Part shown: piece by piece, positions 27,190-36,331 of the stretch
How the letters are laid out: each line of letters starts with the position of its first letter
Position numbering within the stretch: position 1 is the stretch's first letter
Translations under genes and position numbers: made by a program
Assembly (NCBI GenBank): GCA_910574885.1
Contig: CAJTDD010000011.1
Location: 62,001-126,000 of the forward strand
Direction of reading: 5' to 3'
Length of the DNA: 64,000 nucleotides
Source of the DNA: Lachnospiraceae bacterium
GTDB taxonomy: Bacteria > Bacillota > Clostridia > Lachnospirales > Lachnospiraceae
Notes under the pieces: model-generated
Databases searched by the model: none
The model's input: only the letters and a program-made list of their open reading frames with translations
Told to the model about the DNA's origin: nothing

Positions 27190-29813
27190 ATATTTTCTCG
27201 AAAATAACGGCAAAAACTATGAAGGCAAACCGTGTCCGGACAATCGTGACCATAATCGGCGTGATTTTATCTACTTCTATGATTACGGCAGTGGCGACCT
27301 TCGGCTCCAGTTTCCAGAGATTTCTGGTGGATTATTCCATTTCTCAAAACGGCAAGTGGCATGTAGCCGTCACAGGCACAGATTCTGAACAGGCACATTC
27401 CCTTTCGGAGCATGAAGACGTGGAGAAGGCGGCAGTGCTGAAAACCCTTGGCTACGCCTGGTTTGAACCGGTAGTGAGGCAGTCTCCTTCCATGCCTTAT
27501 CTGTATGTGCGCTCACTGTCCAAGGAAGCCCTTGAGATGCTGCCCGCCCACATGAAGGAAGGCCGGATGCCCAAGACAGCGGATGAGATTGCCGTTCCTG
27601 CATTTATGCTGGCAAATGAAGATGAGGGCAGCCAGACGGAGATTGGCGACACGCTGACGCTTGAACTTGGCGAGCGTTCCTATGAGGGCATCAGACTCGG
27701 GCAGTCAAATGAATATATGGATGATGAGTATGAAGATGACGAGACATTTACTCCAACGGGGACACGGACATTTACCGTGGTGGGCGTCTATGCTACCTGG
27801 CCCGACGTGTCCTTCTGGGCTCCGGGTTATGACGTGCTGGCCGGCCCGACGGAAGAGGAGACAGAGTATCAGGACATATTTCTGGAATTGAAGCAGCCCC
27901 GCCACGTTTTTGATTTTTCAGATGAAAACCTGGGAAAAGGCGGGACGGCGGTCATGTACAACAACTCTCTCCTGAGATGGCTTGGAATTGCGGACAACTC
28001 CAATTGGGTGATTGTGCTGACAGGGCTTATGGTGATTCTGGTCGGAGTCATTATGGCTGGCTCCATTTCACTGATTTACAATGCATTTTCCATTTCAATG
28101 CGGGAGCGGACAGTACAGTTCGGGCTTCTTTCCTCCATTGGCGCAACGAAAAAGCAGCTCCGGCGCGCCATGCGCTATGAAGCATTTTTTGTAAGCGCAG
28201 TGGGCATCCCGCTGGGAATCCTTGCCGGAGTCGGGGGAATCGGGGTGACGCTCCATTATATTGGAAGCGGGCTAAGCAACTGGATTCATGGCACGGAAAA
28301 GGGAATTCCGCTGTATGTCCCAATCTGGGCTGTAGCGGCGGCGGCTTTCATTGCATTTGTGACGATTATGATTTCTGTGTGGATTCCTTCCAGAAGGATT
28401 CGCAAGATTACGCCCTTGGAGGCAATCCGTTCCAGTACGGACATCCGTATCAGGCCCAATGAAGTCAAGACGGGAAACTGGATTTCATCCTTATTCGGGC
28501 TTGAGGGGATGATGGCGCAGAAGAATTACAAGCGTGACCGCAGGAAATACCGCGCCACCGTGATTTCTCTGACCATGAGCATCGGGCTGTTTACGGCGGC
28601 GGGACTGTTTAATATGTATCTGTTAGAGACGGGGGCTTTTGTTCTGGAAGCGCCGGAGATGGATTTGAAGTATACCCTTTATGCAGATGTAAACGAACGA
28701 GAGGCAGACGTAGAACATGTCCTGAAACGGACGGAAGGAATCCAGGCTGTGTCGAAACATTATCGGGACTCCTTTTATTTTGCCATTCCAAAGGATTGGG
28801 CGCAGACAGGGCTTCTCAGTATCTATTCCCAGACATTGTCTGCCGAGGGGGATACGCCGGAAACGGCTCCGGATGACACCGTCTGGATTCACGCAAATAT
28901 GCTCATTTTAAATGATGCGGATTTCAGGCAATTTGCCCGGGAACAAAAGGTGGAAGTTTCCTCCTATCAAGACAGCGGCCATGTGAAGGCGTTATATCTG
29001 AATACTGCAATAAATTTTAACACGGATACTGAGCGGTATGAGAAGGAAACCATTTTCCCGGAAGAGACTGACCAGTTGTTTGAGGGCGGATATCTGGAGT
29101 ATGACGATGAAGGAAGAGCCGTAGATTTTCATAAGATAATGGAATTCGAGCTTGGAGATCCTGTTGGGCAGATGCCAGAGTCTTTTGGGGAATACACAGA
29201 TGGAATCTTTATGATTCTGCCGGAATGTATGTACCAGAAATTCTATGAAAATTTTCAGACAGAATTTCTCAGCGCCGTCTATGGGATACAATGTGAGAAT
29301 CCAAACGAAACGTTCCGGAAACTTGAAACCCAGATGGAAGAACAGCGTTTGTCGGATTGCGGGTATATGGAAAATTTGATGGAAGAATACGAGACGGACA
29401 GGAATACCCTTGTCGCAGTCAAGGTGCTGACTTATGGTTTTGTGGTTTTGATTTCTCTGATTGCTGTGGCAAATGTGTTCCATACCATTTCCACGAACCT
29501 GATGCTTAGGCGTAAAGAATTCGCTATGCTGCGTTCTATGGGAATGTCGCCTAAAGGGTTCCGAAAAATGATGAATTTTGAATGTTTGATTTATGGGATT
29601 CGCTCGCTGATATATGGATTCCTGCTGACCGGGCTTATCAGCGCGGCGTTGTACCGGACGCTGGGGGCTGGGGCGGATGTAGATTTCCTGATGCCTTGGG
29701 GGTATCTGTCCGTGGCGGCAGCCGGGGTGTTCCTGGTGGTGTTCCTGACAATGATGTATACCATGAGAGTGATTAAGAAGAATAATATTGTGGAAGAGCT
29801 GAAAATGAATTAA
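27186..29813 (+). CDS. FtsX/MacB-type ABC transporter permease
   Basis: An 875-residue membrane protein. Helix 1 (about 15-40) is followed by a large outer domain, then three helices (about 275-425, with the FtsX segment SMRERTVQFGLLSSIGA), then a second helix/outer-domain/three-helix unit ending near 870 (RRKEFAMLRSMGMSP). This two-repeat layout belongs to peptide-exporter permeases. It pairs with the ATPase overlapping its start. A perfect terminator follows. Substrate unknown; peptide antibiotic sensing or export is inference from the adjacent kinase. Confidence 0.92.
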   Translation: MNIFSKITAKTMKANRVRTIVTIIGVILSTSMITAVATFGSSFQRFLVDYSISQNGKWHVAVTGTDSEQAHSLSEHEDVEKAAVLKTLGYAWFEPVVRQSPSMPYLYVRSLSKEALEMLPAHMKEGRMPKTADEIAVPAFMLANEDEGSQTEIGDTLTLELGERSYEGIRLGQSNEYMDDEYEDDETFTPTGTRTFTVVGVYATWPDVSFWAPGYDVLAGPTEEETEYQDIFLELKQPRHVFDFSDENLGKGGTAVMYNNSLLRWLGIADNSNWVIVLTGLMVILVGVIMAGSISLIYNAFSISMRERTVQFGLLSSIGATKKQLRRAMRYEAFFVSAVGIPLGILAGVGGIGVTLHYIGSGLSNWIHGTEKGIPLYVPIWAVAAAAFIAFVTIMISVWIPSRRIRKITPLEAIRSSTDIRIRPNEVKTGNWISSLFGLEGMMAQKNYKRDRRKYRATVISLTMSIGLFTAAGLFNMYLLETGAFVLEAPEMDLKYTLYADVNEREADVEHVLKRTEGIQAVSKHYRDSFYFAIPKDWAQTGLLSIYSQTLSAEGDTPETAPDDTVWIHANMLILNDADFRQFAREQKVEVSSYQDSGHVKALYLNTAINFNTDTERYEKETIFPEETDQLFEGGYLEYDDEGRAVDFHKIMEFELGDPVGQMPESFGEYTDGIFMILPECMYQKFYENFQTEFLSAVYGIQCENPNETFRKLETQMEEQRLSDCGYMENLMEEYETDRNTLVAVKVLTYGFVVLISLIAVANVFHTISTNLMLRRKEFAMLRSMGMSPKGFRKMMNFECLIYGIRSLIYGFLLTGLISAALYRTLGAGADVDFLMPWGYLSVAAAGVFLVVFLTMMYTMRVIKKNNIVEELKMN

Positions 29814-29819
29814 TATTAA

Positions 29820-29862
29820 AAGCAAATAGGGGTTACATATTTTATGCAAGCCCTATTTGCTT
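29820..29862. terminator. Bidirectional terminator
   Basis: A perfect 12-bp stem, AAGCAAATAGGG (29820-29831) with CCCTATTTGCTT (29851-29862), lies between converging genes. Confidence 0.8.
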
Positions 29863-29879
29863 GTGAATCAAACTGATGC

Positions 29880-31055
29880 CTACAACATTCCCCCGAAAAT
29901 TCCGGCAAGAACTGTGGCAAAGCTCCCGGTTACAAAACCAGCAATATTCATCTTTGGAAGCAGATAGTTTTCGATGGTCTGTCTCTCCATTTCATTCTCT
30001 GCCGTTACTTCCGCAACCTCCTTCGACAGATACATGGTTGCAGGGAATCCATACATACATGTCAGGCACATTACGATTGCCAGGTTCGGCTCGATTTTAA
30101 AAATCTTCCCACATATAAAGCCCGTAATACATCCGAAGAATGTGCCAACGCACAGAATGAATGCCATTGGCCCGAGAAGTGCAAGTACGTCTGACGGCGA
30201 GCATGTTGCGAAATCTGAAAACAGAATGATAACACAGGCAAACAGAATGAATCCTAAAGACTCTGTCTTCCCTAACGTATCCTCATCCAAGAATCCAATC
30301 TCAGTGAAAATAGTACCCATAATCAGGGCAACGATAATATAACTTACGTTGATTCCTGTCAGCTGCAGCAGAATTGCGGAAAAATAGTAACTAACTACGC
30401 CGACAACGCCAAGCTTCATCAAATGGAAGGATGGTCTGTCCAATGATTCCGGGAAACGAATCAGCCGCTTCTTGGCAGTCGTTGTCTCCCCAAGAACTGC
30501 GCTGCTGTACACTTCAAACTCAGCCTTGTTGTTCTTGAATGCTCTGCCGGCTCTCTTGAGGAACTGAGAGGATACTGGAATCCCCACAAGGCTCTGCAGG
30601 CCCAGCAGCAGTGTAATATATACCGACAAATCTTCCTTCCCCTTCTCCTGAAGGATTGTCTTCATTGCCACAGTAGCGGCCGTACCCCCGCCGAACACCG
30701 GTGTGCCGGCAAGCGCAAAATCCTTACCGATTACGAACTGACCAACGAATACCAGCGCAAAACATGCTGCCGTCAGGGAGATAATTGATACACATACCGT
30801 CTTCCACTGCCTTTTAAGCTCGGCAAAGTCAATCATATTCCCCATACCTACGATTAGCAGCGTAATGACAATTCCAGCCATCGGCAGGATTCCTGACAAT
30901 TCATAAATGGATGCCGGCAGGCCTATCCAGAACCCAACCAGAAGGACTGCTGCTACAAACAAAACCACGTCTATGTTTGCTTTCGTCTTAACGGCAACAT
31001 ATTCACCGACTGTAAATATCAGTACAAATATCGTAAAAGCTAAAATATCAGGCAT
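29880..31055 (-). CDS. Polytopic membrane transporter, unassigned (GltS/2HCT-like layout)
   Basis: A 391-residue protein with about ten helices in two similar halves. The glycine-rich GGGTAATVAM near 125 resembles re-entrant-loop motifs of sodium-coupled anion transporters (GltS, 2-hydroxycarboxylate and related inverted-repeat folds). I do not recognise the specific family, and the substrate is unknown. It is the last gene of an operon with a YitT protein and a cyclophilin-like protein. AGGGGG precedes ATG 31055. Confidence 0.6.
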   Translation of the reverse strand: MPDILAFTIFVLIFTVGEYVAVKTKANIDVVLFVAAVLLVGFWIGLPASIYELSGILPMAGIVITLLIVGMGNMIDFAELKRQWKTVCVSIISLTAACFALVFVGQFVIGKDFALAGTPVFGGGTAATVAMKTILQEKGKEDLSVYITLLLGLQSLVGIPVSSQFLKRAGRAFKNNKAEFEVYSSAVLGETTTAKKRLIRFPESLDRPSFHLMKLGVVGVVSYYFSAILLQLTGINVSYIIVALIMGTIFTEIGFLDEDTLGKTESLGFILFACVIILFSDFATCSPSDVLALLGPMAFILCVGTFFGCITGFICGKIFKIEPNLAIVMCLTCMYGFPATMYLSKEVAEVTAENEMERQTIENYLLPKMNIAGFVTGSFATVLAGIFGGML

Positions 31056-31104
31056 AATGTACCCCCTTATAATCTAAAATCGTTACTTTTCTTTTTTTCG
31101 TGTA

Positions 31105-31689
31105 TCATACCTGGGAAATAAACACCGGCCAGTTACCAGGAATCTGTTCAGGGAAAAATTTATCAGGCTCCGGATAAGACTCTCCGAAAGTCTCAATCTC
31201 AACACTCACAATAATTTCCGGTGTTCTCGGCACGTTGATTTCAACCGGCTCATATGGATTGGGATATGTCTCCACCTTTTCCATTCTCAACAGTTCTTCG
31301 ACACCTTCTGTCACCTGTGCGAATACAGGACACTTTCCAGCCAATTTTTCTACTTTTTTCAAAGGAAAGAAAAACTCGGTTCCTGCAATCTCTTCATCTG
31401 AAAAATATCCCAGGCACACGTCCCCAAGTTCCGGCACCTTGATGTTTCCATTACTCTCTTCTGCGATTCTGTTCGGAAGGAAATACTGACATTCCTTTCT
31501 GAAGAAAGCATTGTAGCTGACATCAATCCATGCCCCCGGAACAATGCGTTGAATAGCAAAATTATTATAGTATCCTTTTGTTGCTGCGCTAATGAAGCTG
31601 CATACTTCGTTATACGCATATTCAGGTCTTAGTTTCATAACAATCTTCTTACCATTGTTAAGCTTAATAGTAGCAGTCGGATTACTCAT
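31105..31689 (-). CDS. Cyclophilin-like protein
   Basis: A 194-residue protein. KGYYNNFAIQRIVPGAWIDV matches the cyclophilin core (KGfYdg..fHRviPgfmiq) and PVFAQVTEGVEEL matches the later FGkVveGmdvv strand. The catalytic Arg is present in QRIVPG, but several other active-site positions differ (no GGD/FxMAN), so isomerase activity is uncertain. Start ATG 31689 follows AAGGAG. It lacks a signal peptide. It sits between the YitT gene and the transporter gene, an unusual partnership. Confidence 0.65.
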   Translation of the reverse strand: MSNPTATIKLNNGKKIVMKLRPEYAYNEVCSFISAATKGYYNNFAIQRIVPGAWIDVSYNAFFRKECQYFLPNRIAEESNGNIKVPELGDVCLGYFSDEEIAGTEFFFPLKKVEKLAGKCPVFAQVTEGVEELLRMEKVETYPNPYEPVEINVPRTPEIIVSVEIETFGESYPEPDKFFPEQIPGNWPVFISQV

Positions 31690-31750
31690 TCTTTCGTCTC
31701 CTTGTTTCATCATTGTAGTAATAGCTATTTGTCACAGAACAGGAAAGCTT

Positions 31751-32599
31751 TTAAATTCTCCCGTTCTTTGGCGTATAACGCATATCATTCACATTATAAA
31801 CGGTAATGAACGCCGCCGGATCTTCCTTGGTAACATATTGCATTAATTTCTGGTATTCATTTTTGTCAACAATCGTAATAATCTCATTCTGGAATGTACC
31901 TCCATATGCTCCTTCTGCCTTATAAATGGTTGCTCCACTTTTCAGGGTATACAATATCCAGTCACGGATTTGCTTCTCTTTATCCTTTGAGATGATGCAG
32001 ACTCTTCTCTTTATGTTCTGTCCGAAAATGAAATGATCCAGCACCATGCCATTCAGATAAGTTCCCAGGACACTTAATACCACGGTCTTTTTATCATACA
32101 CAAATGCCGAACTCAACGCTACCAACATACCGCTGATACTCATCGCCTTGCCGAGATCCATATGCAAATACCTGTTCAGTATCTTTGCCACAATATCAAG
32201 CCCACCGGAGGACGCGTTCATATTGAACAGAATGCTAAGCCCAATGCTCACAGTAAAGATATAACAGGCCACGTCTAGCAGGGCATCTCCGGAAATCGAT
32301 CCGTTGTTCGGTAGCAAGAACTCAAAAATACCAAGAAATACTGGCAGCAGAATAGATGTATATACGGTTTTGAACCCAAATTCGTGTCCGCAAAGGAGGA
32401 AACCAGCTATCAGTAGAATAACATTCAGGATCATTGTAATCACTGACACAGATAAGGGAACAAAATTGGACAGTACTATTGCCAGACCAGACACTGAACT
32501 GACCGCCGCATGGCTGGGAATCAGAAAGAAAAATACTGCCGCCGCAATAATCAGCGTAGCTATTGTCATCACTAATAATTCTCGAATCGTTCTTTTCAT
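31751..32599 (-). CDS. YitT-family membrane protein (DUF161/DUF2179)
   Basis: A 282-residue protein with five to six helices in the N-terminal 195 residues (FFLIPSHAAVSSVSGLA; NASSGGLDIVAKIL), followed by a soluble DUF2179 domain (about 200-282; RRVCIISKDKEKQIRDWI, GGTFQNEIITIVDKNEYQKL). The family is widespread in Firmicutes and its function is unknown, with transport suspected. It is first in an operon with the cyclophilin-like and transporter genes. CAGGAGAT precedes ATG 32599, and a promoter module shared with accessory genes lies just upstream. Confidence 0.9.
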   Translation of the reverse strand: MKRTIRELLVMTIATLIIAAAVFFFLIPSHAAVSSVSGLAIVLSNFVPLSVSVITMILNVILLIAGFLLCGHEFGFKTVYTSILLPVFLGIFEFLLPNNGSISGDALLDVACYIFTVSIGLSILFNMNASSGGLDIVAKILNRYLHMDLGKAMSISGMLVALSSAFVYDKKTVVLSVLGTYLNGMVLDHFIFGQNIKRRVCIISKDKEKQIRDWILYTLKSGATIYKAEGAYGGTFQNEIITIVDKNEYQKLMQYVTKEDPAAFITVYNVNDMRYTPKNGRI

Positions 32600-32630
32600 T
32601 TTTTTAATATCTCCTGTTCATAAACTACAC

Positions 32631-32675
32631 TTTCGATTATATCATTTTCACCTTGTATCTGCCACTATAATTGCT
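32631..32675 (-). promoter_or_regulatory. Recurrent promoter-like module, copy A
   Basis: Minus strand GTGGCAGATACAAGGTG followed by AAAATGATATAATCGAAAG; the TATAAT is at 32636-32641. Related copies lie at 38756-38796 and 57446-57484. Here it precedes the YitT operon. Confidence 0.5.
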
Positions 32676-32688
32676 ATAACTCCATTTC

Positions 32689-32916
32689 ATCTTCCATTTT
32701 CACAAAGCCATCCTGTAGCTATAATCTTCCCATCTATTTTGATAACGCTTACATAATTATTTTCAATATCCTTTTTATAGCATCCATGCTGTGTAAATCA
32801 CAAAAAAAGTCCACCACTTCAACCGGATAATATTTCGGATATACTGTTTTTATCGTATGTTGTACTACATTATATACCTCCTGCGCATCCTGTATTTTTG
32901 CGAGTTCATATATCAT
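32689..32916 (-). pseudogene. Broken GNAT acetyltransferase (frameshifted N-terminal part)
   Basis: ATG 32916 with GGAG upstream opens a 55-codon frame (MIYELAKIQDAQEVYNVV ... VYPKYYPVEVVDFFC) that stops at 32749. After a one-base slip near an A-run the other frame continues with DIENNYVSVIKIDGKIIATG, the next part of a GNAT domain, and then ends. The YPKYYP-EVVDFFC segment is shared with the fragment at 47388-47788, so the two are paralogs. The C-terminal acetyl-CoA half is lost. Confidence 0.65.
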
Positions 32917-33054
32917 AATCTTTCTCCAACTTTTAATTACCGATCCACTGAATATAATGCGGGCGGCACACTAACCTTCCCTTATTGTTGTCGTCGTATC
33001 CTCTCACCATAATAAATAAGCATCTTTGTGTTTCTATTATCTCTTTTATCTTCT

Positions 33055-33525
33055 TTACAACCGACAAACCATGATGTATTCTTCTTCATTTTCGTCAATG
33101 ATTTCAAAACCTGCTTTCTGATACATACAAACCGCATAATTTACCTTCTGCACAGAAAGAGAGGTCTGCTTATACCCTTTTTCTCTCAGAAATTGCAACA
33201 TAGCTTCCATAAGCGCTGTACCAATTCCTAAATTCCTGTATTCCTCATACAGTGATATTGCAAATGAGGGCGTTTCATCATCAATATGCCCGTAATCATC
33301 CATAATACGCACCCATACCGCACCTACAATCTTCTCTTTTATTTCTGCAACTAAGCACCAATCATCTTCTTTCCCAAAATCTTCGATATATACTTGAAGC
33401 TTTGGCTGTTCAATAATAGATTTTGGTGGTTTTTCCATTCCCTCTGGAATAAAAATTGCTTCATACAGAAAATCAGATAATATTGGATATTCATTTTCTC
33501 TGATTTTCCTAATTTGATAATGCAT
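33055..33525 (-). CDS. GNAT-family N-acetyltransferase, paralog 1
   Basis: A 156-residue acetyltransferase. The acetyl-CoA pyrophosphate loop is YRNLGIGTALMEAML, and the fold's strand 5 VQKVNYAVCMYQKAGF follows. Start ATG 33525 (MHYQIRK) has AAAGGAG; a longer frame to 33582 does not. It is about 80-85% identical by eye to the gene at 45905-46375, so one is a recent duplicate or both arrived with related elements. Substrate unknown. Confidence 0.9.
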   Translation of the reverse strand: MHYQIRKIRENEYPILSDFLYEAIFIPEGMEKPPKSIIEQPKLQVYIEDFGKEDDWCLVAEIKEKIVGAVWVRIMDDYGHIDDETPSFAISLYEEYRNLGIGTALMEAMLQFLREKGYKQTSLSVQKVNYAVCMYQKAGFEIIDENEEEYIMVCRL

Positions 33526-33736
33526 ACATACTCCTTTATTACTTCTTTTAATACACTCTGCAAGATGCTCTATTATAGGCAAATTCTTTTAACACAATCC
33601 AAATGACTTTCTCCACTTTCCAAAGCACCACCTAAGAAACTTAACAAAAATCATTCTCTATCGAGTTCACATCAATGGCAAGATGTTATTTGCCTGCCAT
33701 CTGCTTCTCCTGCTACTCAATCATAACTATAATAAT

Positions 33737-33775
33737 ATGGCCTAAATTATAAGCGATTTTTCTAAGAAAATCAAC
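33737..33775. repeat. Conserved boundary repeat, copy 1
   Basis: CCTAAATTATAAGCGATTTT followed by an AAGAAAATCAAC stretch. Copies recur at about 44940-45007, 47925-47980 and 63525-63583, each at a junction between element fragments. Confidence 0.6.
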
Positions 33776-33890
33776 TATTAGTTTCCGTATCTTCAATCAG
33801 ATTTTTCTTCAACACAGTAAGAGTTTCTTGGTTCTTTTTCAGCAGTTCAAGCTGTCGATAATTAGGCGTTTTCTTTCTCTCTTCATTGAC
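33771..33890 (-). pseudogene. C-terminal fragment of a KilA-N protein
   Basis: The minus strand encodes YRQLELLKKNQETLTVLKKN and IEDTETNS, nearly identical to the end of the KilA-N protein at 45008-45877. Nothing of the rest of the gene is present. Confidence 0.65.
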
Positions 33891-33921
33891 TTTATAGGGC
33901 ATATCCTATCAATCCCCTTTC

Positions 33922-34150
33922 CTATCGGCTCATTTCAGAAGCACGTTTCGGGCGTTTAATTGCCTTTTCTGCCTGCTCTAATGCCTTTGATCGTCTACTA
34001 TCGGCTGCACCTGTTTCCTGCCTAAATGACGATCCAAACGCCCCAAATCAGACTCTTTTTCCTGCAATCGTTCTATGGTATCGATCTGCTCCATAACCTT
34101 ATCCGTCAAGCGGCTATTCTGTTTTTGTTGCCCGTCCAGTTCCCCTGCAG
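33922..34150 (-). pseudogene. C-terminal fragment of a MobA/MobL relaxase
   Basis: The sequence matches the last 75 codons of the relaxase at 57853-59223 (QKQ.SRLTDKVMEQ, RLQEK.SDLGRL, RPKRA.EMSR) but has a frameshift near 34000, so two frames are needed to read it. Both ends are cut off. Confidence 0.7.
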
Positions 34151-34283
34151 TTACAAATATCCTATTTGTTAAACTTATCTTTTTTATTAGATTTAGCATT
34201 TCTGATAAATTTTTGTTACTGTATTATTTGAAATGTGTTAAAATATAGTAAATAAAACAATCGAACTTTTGAAAGGAAATTAC

Positions 34284-34862
34284 ATGAACATAAATATCAG
34301 ACAAGCTACCGAAAATGATAGGAGTGATATCGCTTTGTGTATCGCAGAGGGATTTAAAAAAGACTTTAATGTATTATGCAAAAATACACATACCGTAGCA
34401 ACCGCAATCAGTACAGGCATACAGATTTCAAAGTTTTATGTGGCGGAATCCGAAAATAAAGTAGTTGGTGTCGTAGCTATATCTGATTGCAATGGCAGAG
34501 CCGCAGTAACAGATATAGCTTCTTATAAAGAAAATTTTGGATTTATCAAAGGGAACATTGCAAATTTAGTGTTAAAAGAAGAATTTGAATCATCATTAGA
34601 CTATCCGCCAACCACAGGCTATATTGAATTTGTCGCTGTCCGAAATACATACCAAAGAAAAGGAATTGCTACATCTATGTTGAAAGAAAGTATAATACAG
34701 AGCTCCTATGAAGATTATGTACTTGACGTTACAGATGTCAACACTGCCGCTATCCATTGTTATTCTGCATTAGGATTCAAGGAATTTAAAAGAGTAAAAG
34801 AAAAGCACAGTAAGCAGAAAGGATTTTCGGCAAAAATATACATGAGATATCAAAAGAAATGA
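34284..34862 (+). CDS. GNAT-family N-acetyltransferase
   Basis: A 192-residue acetyltransferase. The acetyl-CoA loop is RNTYQRKGIATSMLKE (about 128-143), followed by the strand DVTDVNTAAIHCYSALGFKEF. The start is ATG 34284 preceded by GAAAGGA. It is more diverged from the other GNATs here and has a longer N-terminal part. It stands between relaxase and regulator fragments, so it is probably cargo of a decayed element. Substrate unknown. Confidence 0.9.
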   Translation: MNINIRQATENDRSDIALCIAEGFKKDFNVLCKNTHTVATAISTGIQISKFYVAESENKVVGVVAISDCNGRAAVTDIASYKENFGFIKGNIANLVLKEEFESSLDYPPTTGYIEFVAVRNTYQRKGIATSMLKESIIQSSYEDYVLDVTDVNTAAIHCYSALGFKEFKRVKEKHSKQKGFSAKIYMRYQKK

Positions 34863-34901
34863 TTCCCTTAAATATATGATTTCATAAAGGACAGAATTAA
34901 C

Positions 34902-35109
34902 ATGGCAATATGAAAGCGGCTAAAGAGAATACGCACGTTCCGGGGCTTGACACAGCGTGAATTGGGCTTGAAATTGGGATATGAGGAACGCAACGCTGAT
35001 GTTCGTATCGCACAGTATGAATCCGGCTATCGTGTTCTTAAAACCAACACTTTATTGGAAATGGCAAAGATATTGAAATGCAGAAACGCTAGTTCTGTTT
35101 TCTGGTATG
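34902..35109 (+). pseudogene. N-terminal fragment of the element-type XRE regulator
   Basis: ATG GCA ATA is followed by TGA where intact copies have Gly (MAIG), then continues KRLKRIRTFRGLTQRELGLK and RNADVRIAQYESGYRV, matching the helix-turn-helix of the regulators at 53994 and 62635. Homology ends near codon 65. A nonsense mutation plus deletion of the C-terminal half makes it dead. Confidence 0.7.
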
Positions 35110-35131
35110 CAGATTATGCATATATATCTAT

Positions 35132-35252
35132 TTTTCCAGCTCTTTCTCTGCTGAGACAAAGACAAGCAAATCTTGAATTTTGCATTCCAAGGCGGTACAA
35201 AGCTTGCACAATCCAAAAGTGTACAGCCGGGTAATGTCATTTTCACATACAT
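35132..35252 (-). pseudogene. C-terminal fragment of a small XRE-type regulator
   Basis: Minus-strand translation gives ENDITRLYTFGLCKLCTALE and KIQDLLVF, matching the end of the 76-residue regulator at 41558-41788. A second such fragment lies at 41905-41990. Confidence 0.55.
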
Positions 35253-35283
35253 TCATGTAGGCGTTTTGGAGCACAACTTATAA

Positions 35284-35313
35284 GATAGCACCCAGTATTT
35301 GCTGGGTGCTATC
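35284..35313. terminator. Perfect 12-bp hairpin
   Basis: GATAGCACCCAG (35284-35295) with CTGGGTGCTATC (35302-35313). There is no strong T-run; terminator-like. Confidence 0.5.
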
Positions 35314-35336
35314 TCCGTTATACTATCGGCATACGC

Positions 35337-35373
35337 AAAAAAAGCGACATCCGTGGTGGATATCGCTTTTTTT
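35337..35373 (-). terminator. Terminator of the Lys-rich protein gene
   Basis: A-rich arm 35337-35352 (AAAGCGACATCC) pairs with 35358-35373 (GGATATCGCTTT), giving a T-run on the minus strand 8 bp after the stop. Confidence 0.85.
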
Positions 35374-35380
35374 ATGCTGT

Positions 35381-36199
35381 TTATTTCACAGCCCCGCATT
35401 TCGTACAGGTATGGTTTACCAGTTCCTGCTTCGTCTCTGCGTTGTGATGAACGGTCTTTGTCTCGGCAGGATGGTTTACCGTCTTGTATTCCGCAGGGTG
35501 GTTTACGGTCTGGTATTCCGCAGGAATCGTAATGGTTTCTGTTTTACCGTTACGGCTGCCGCAGTTCGCTGCTGCTGCAGGATTCGTGAATGCCAGCAGT
35601 GAGTGCTGCTGAATTTCAGCTTCGGTATATAGTTTTGCACCGCATGAACATAAGTCGTAGCTTCTGGTAGTGGTCTGTGCTTCTCTTACACATACCTGCT
35701 CGGACCATGCGTCTCTGACCAGTACCTGCTCGGACCATGCCGCCTTGACTGTTACAGTCTCATCCCATGCTGCCTTTGTAGTTACGGTCTTATAGTTTGC
35801 TTTCCAGTTATGGCTGCATCCCTTCGGAGCTTCTGGCTTTTTGTCATTGGTCGTTGGCTGGCTCGGCTTCTTGTCGTTGGACGTAGACGGCTGCTTGGAC
35901 GGTGTGGACGGTTTCTTATCGTTGGATGTAGACGGCTTCTTGGTATCCGTAGAGGTAGACGGCTTCTTGGTATCCGTGGACGTAGACGGTTTTTTCGTAT
36001 CTTCTTTCTTGGTATCCGTCTTGTTGGATTCCTCTTTCTTGTCGTCCGGCGTCTTGGTATCCTCCGTCTTTTTATCCTCTATCTTGGATTCCTCTTTCTT
36101 GTCGTCGGTTTTCTTATCTTCCGTCTTGGAAGTATCGTCCTTCTTATCTTGAGTATCCTCTTTGTCACGGTCAATCTCGACCGTATCCATTTTAGCCAT
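35381..36199 (-). CDS. Lys/Asp-rich low-complexity protein with His and Cys repeat tail
   Basis: A 272-residue protein of unknown family. Residues 1-125 are a Lys/Asp/Ser/Thr-rich stalk with repeats such as DTKKPSTST and DDKKEES. Residues about 130-170 hold repeats of the type KAAWSEQVLVRDAW. The C-terminal part has three 9-10-residue PAEYKTVNH-type repeats and two CxCG/CTKCG knuckles, so metal binding is possible. No signal peptide or membrane anchor is present. No binding site precedes ATG 36199; a good one (GGAAGGAG, about 36260) precedes a different short frame, so the true start may be shifted by a frameshift. Confidence 0.6.
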   Translation of the reverse strand: MAKMDTVEIDRDKEDTQDKKDDTSKTEDKKTDDKKEESKIEDKKTEDTKTPDDKKEESNKTDTKKEDTKKPSTSTDTKKPSTSTDTKKPSTSNDKKPSTPSKQPSTSNDKKPSQPTTNDKKPEAPKGCSHNWKANYKTVTTKAAWDETVTVKAAWSEQVLVRDAWSEQVCVREAQTTTRSYDLCSCGAKLYTEAEIQQHSLLAFTNPAAAANCGSRNGKTETITIPAEYQTVNHPAEYKTVNHPAETKTVHHNAETKQELVNHTCTKCGAVK

Positions 36200-36331
36200 G
36201 GTTTAACATGAAAGGCAGACTCAAGTCTTCCCCACATATGTTTCCTTTTTTCTCATGGTCATGCGCTCCTTCCTAAACTAAATCCGATTGCTCTATTGAC
36301 ACACCCGGCATTCCGAATGGAATGCACCCCT

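Noticed and set aside
28992..29849. 285-codon minus-strand frame
   Set aside because: Antisense to the FtsX-type permease; His/Gln-rich translation without domain features.
35841..36152. Open plus-strand frame of about 103 codons opposite the Lys-rich gene
   Set aside because: Antisense shadow of a low-complexity coding region; composition (Val/Ser/Phe repeats) mirrors the Lys/Asp repeats.
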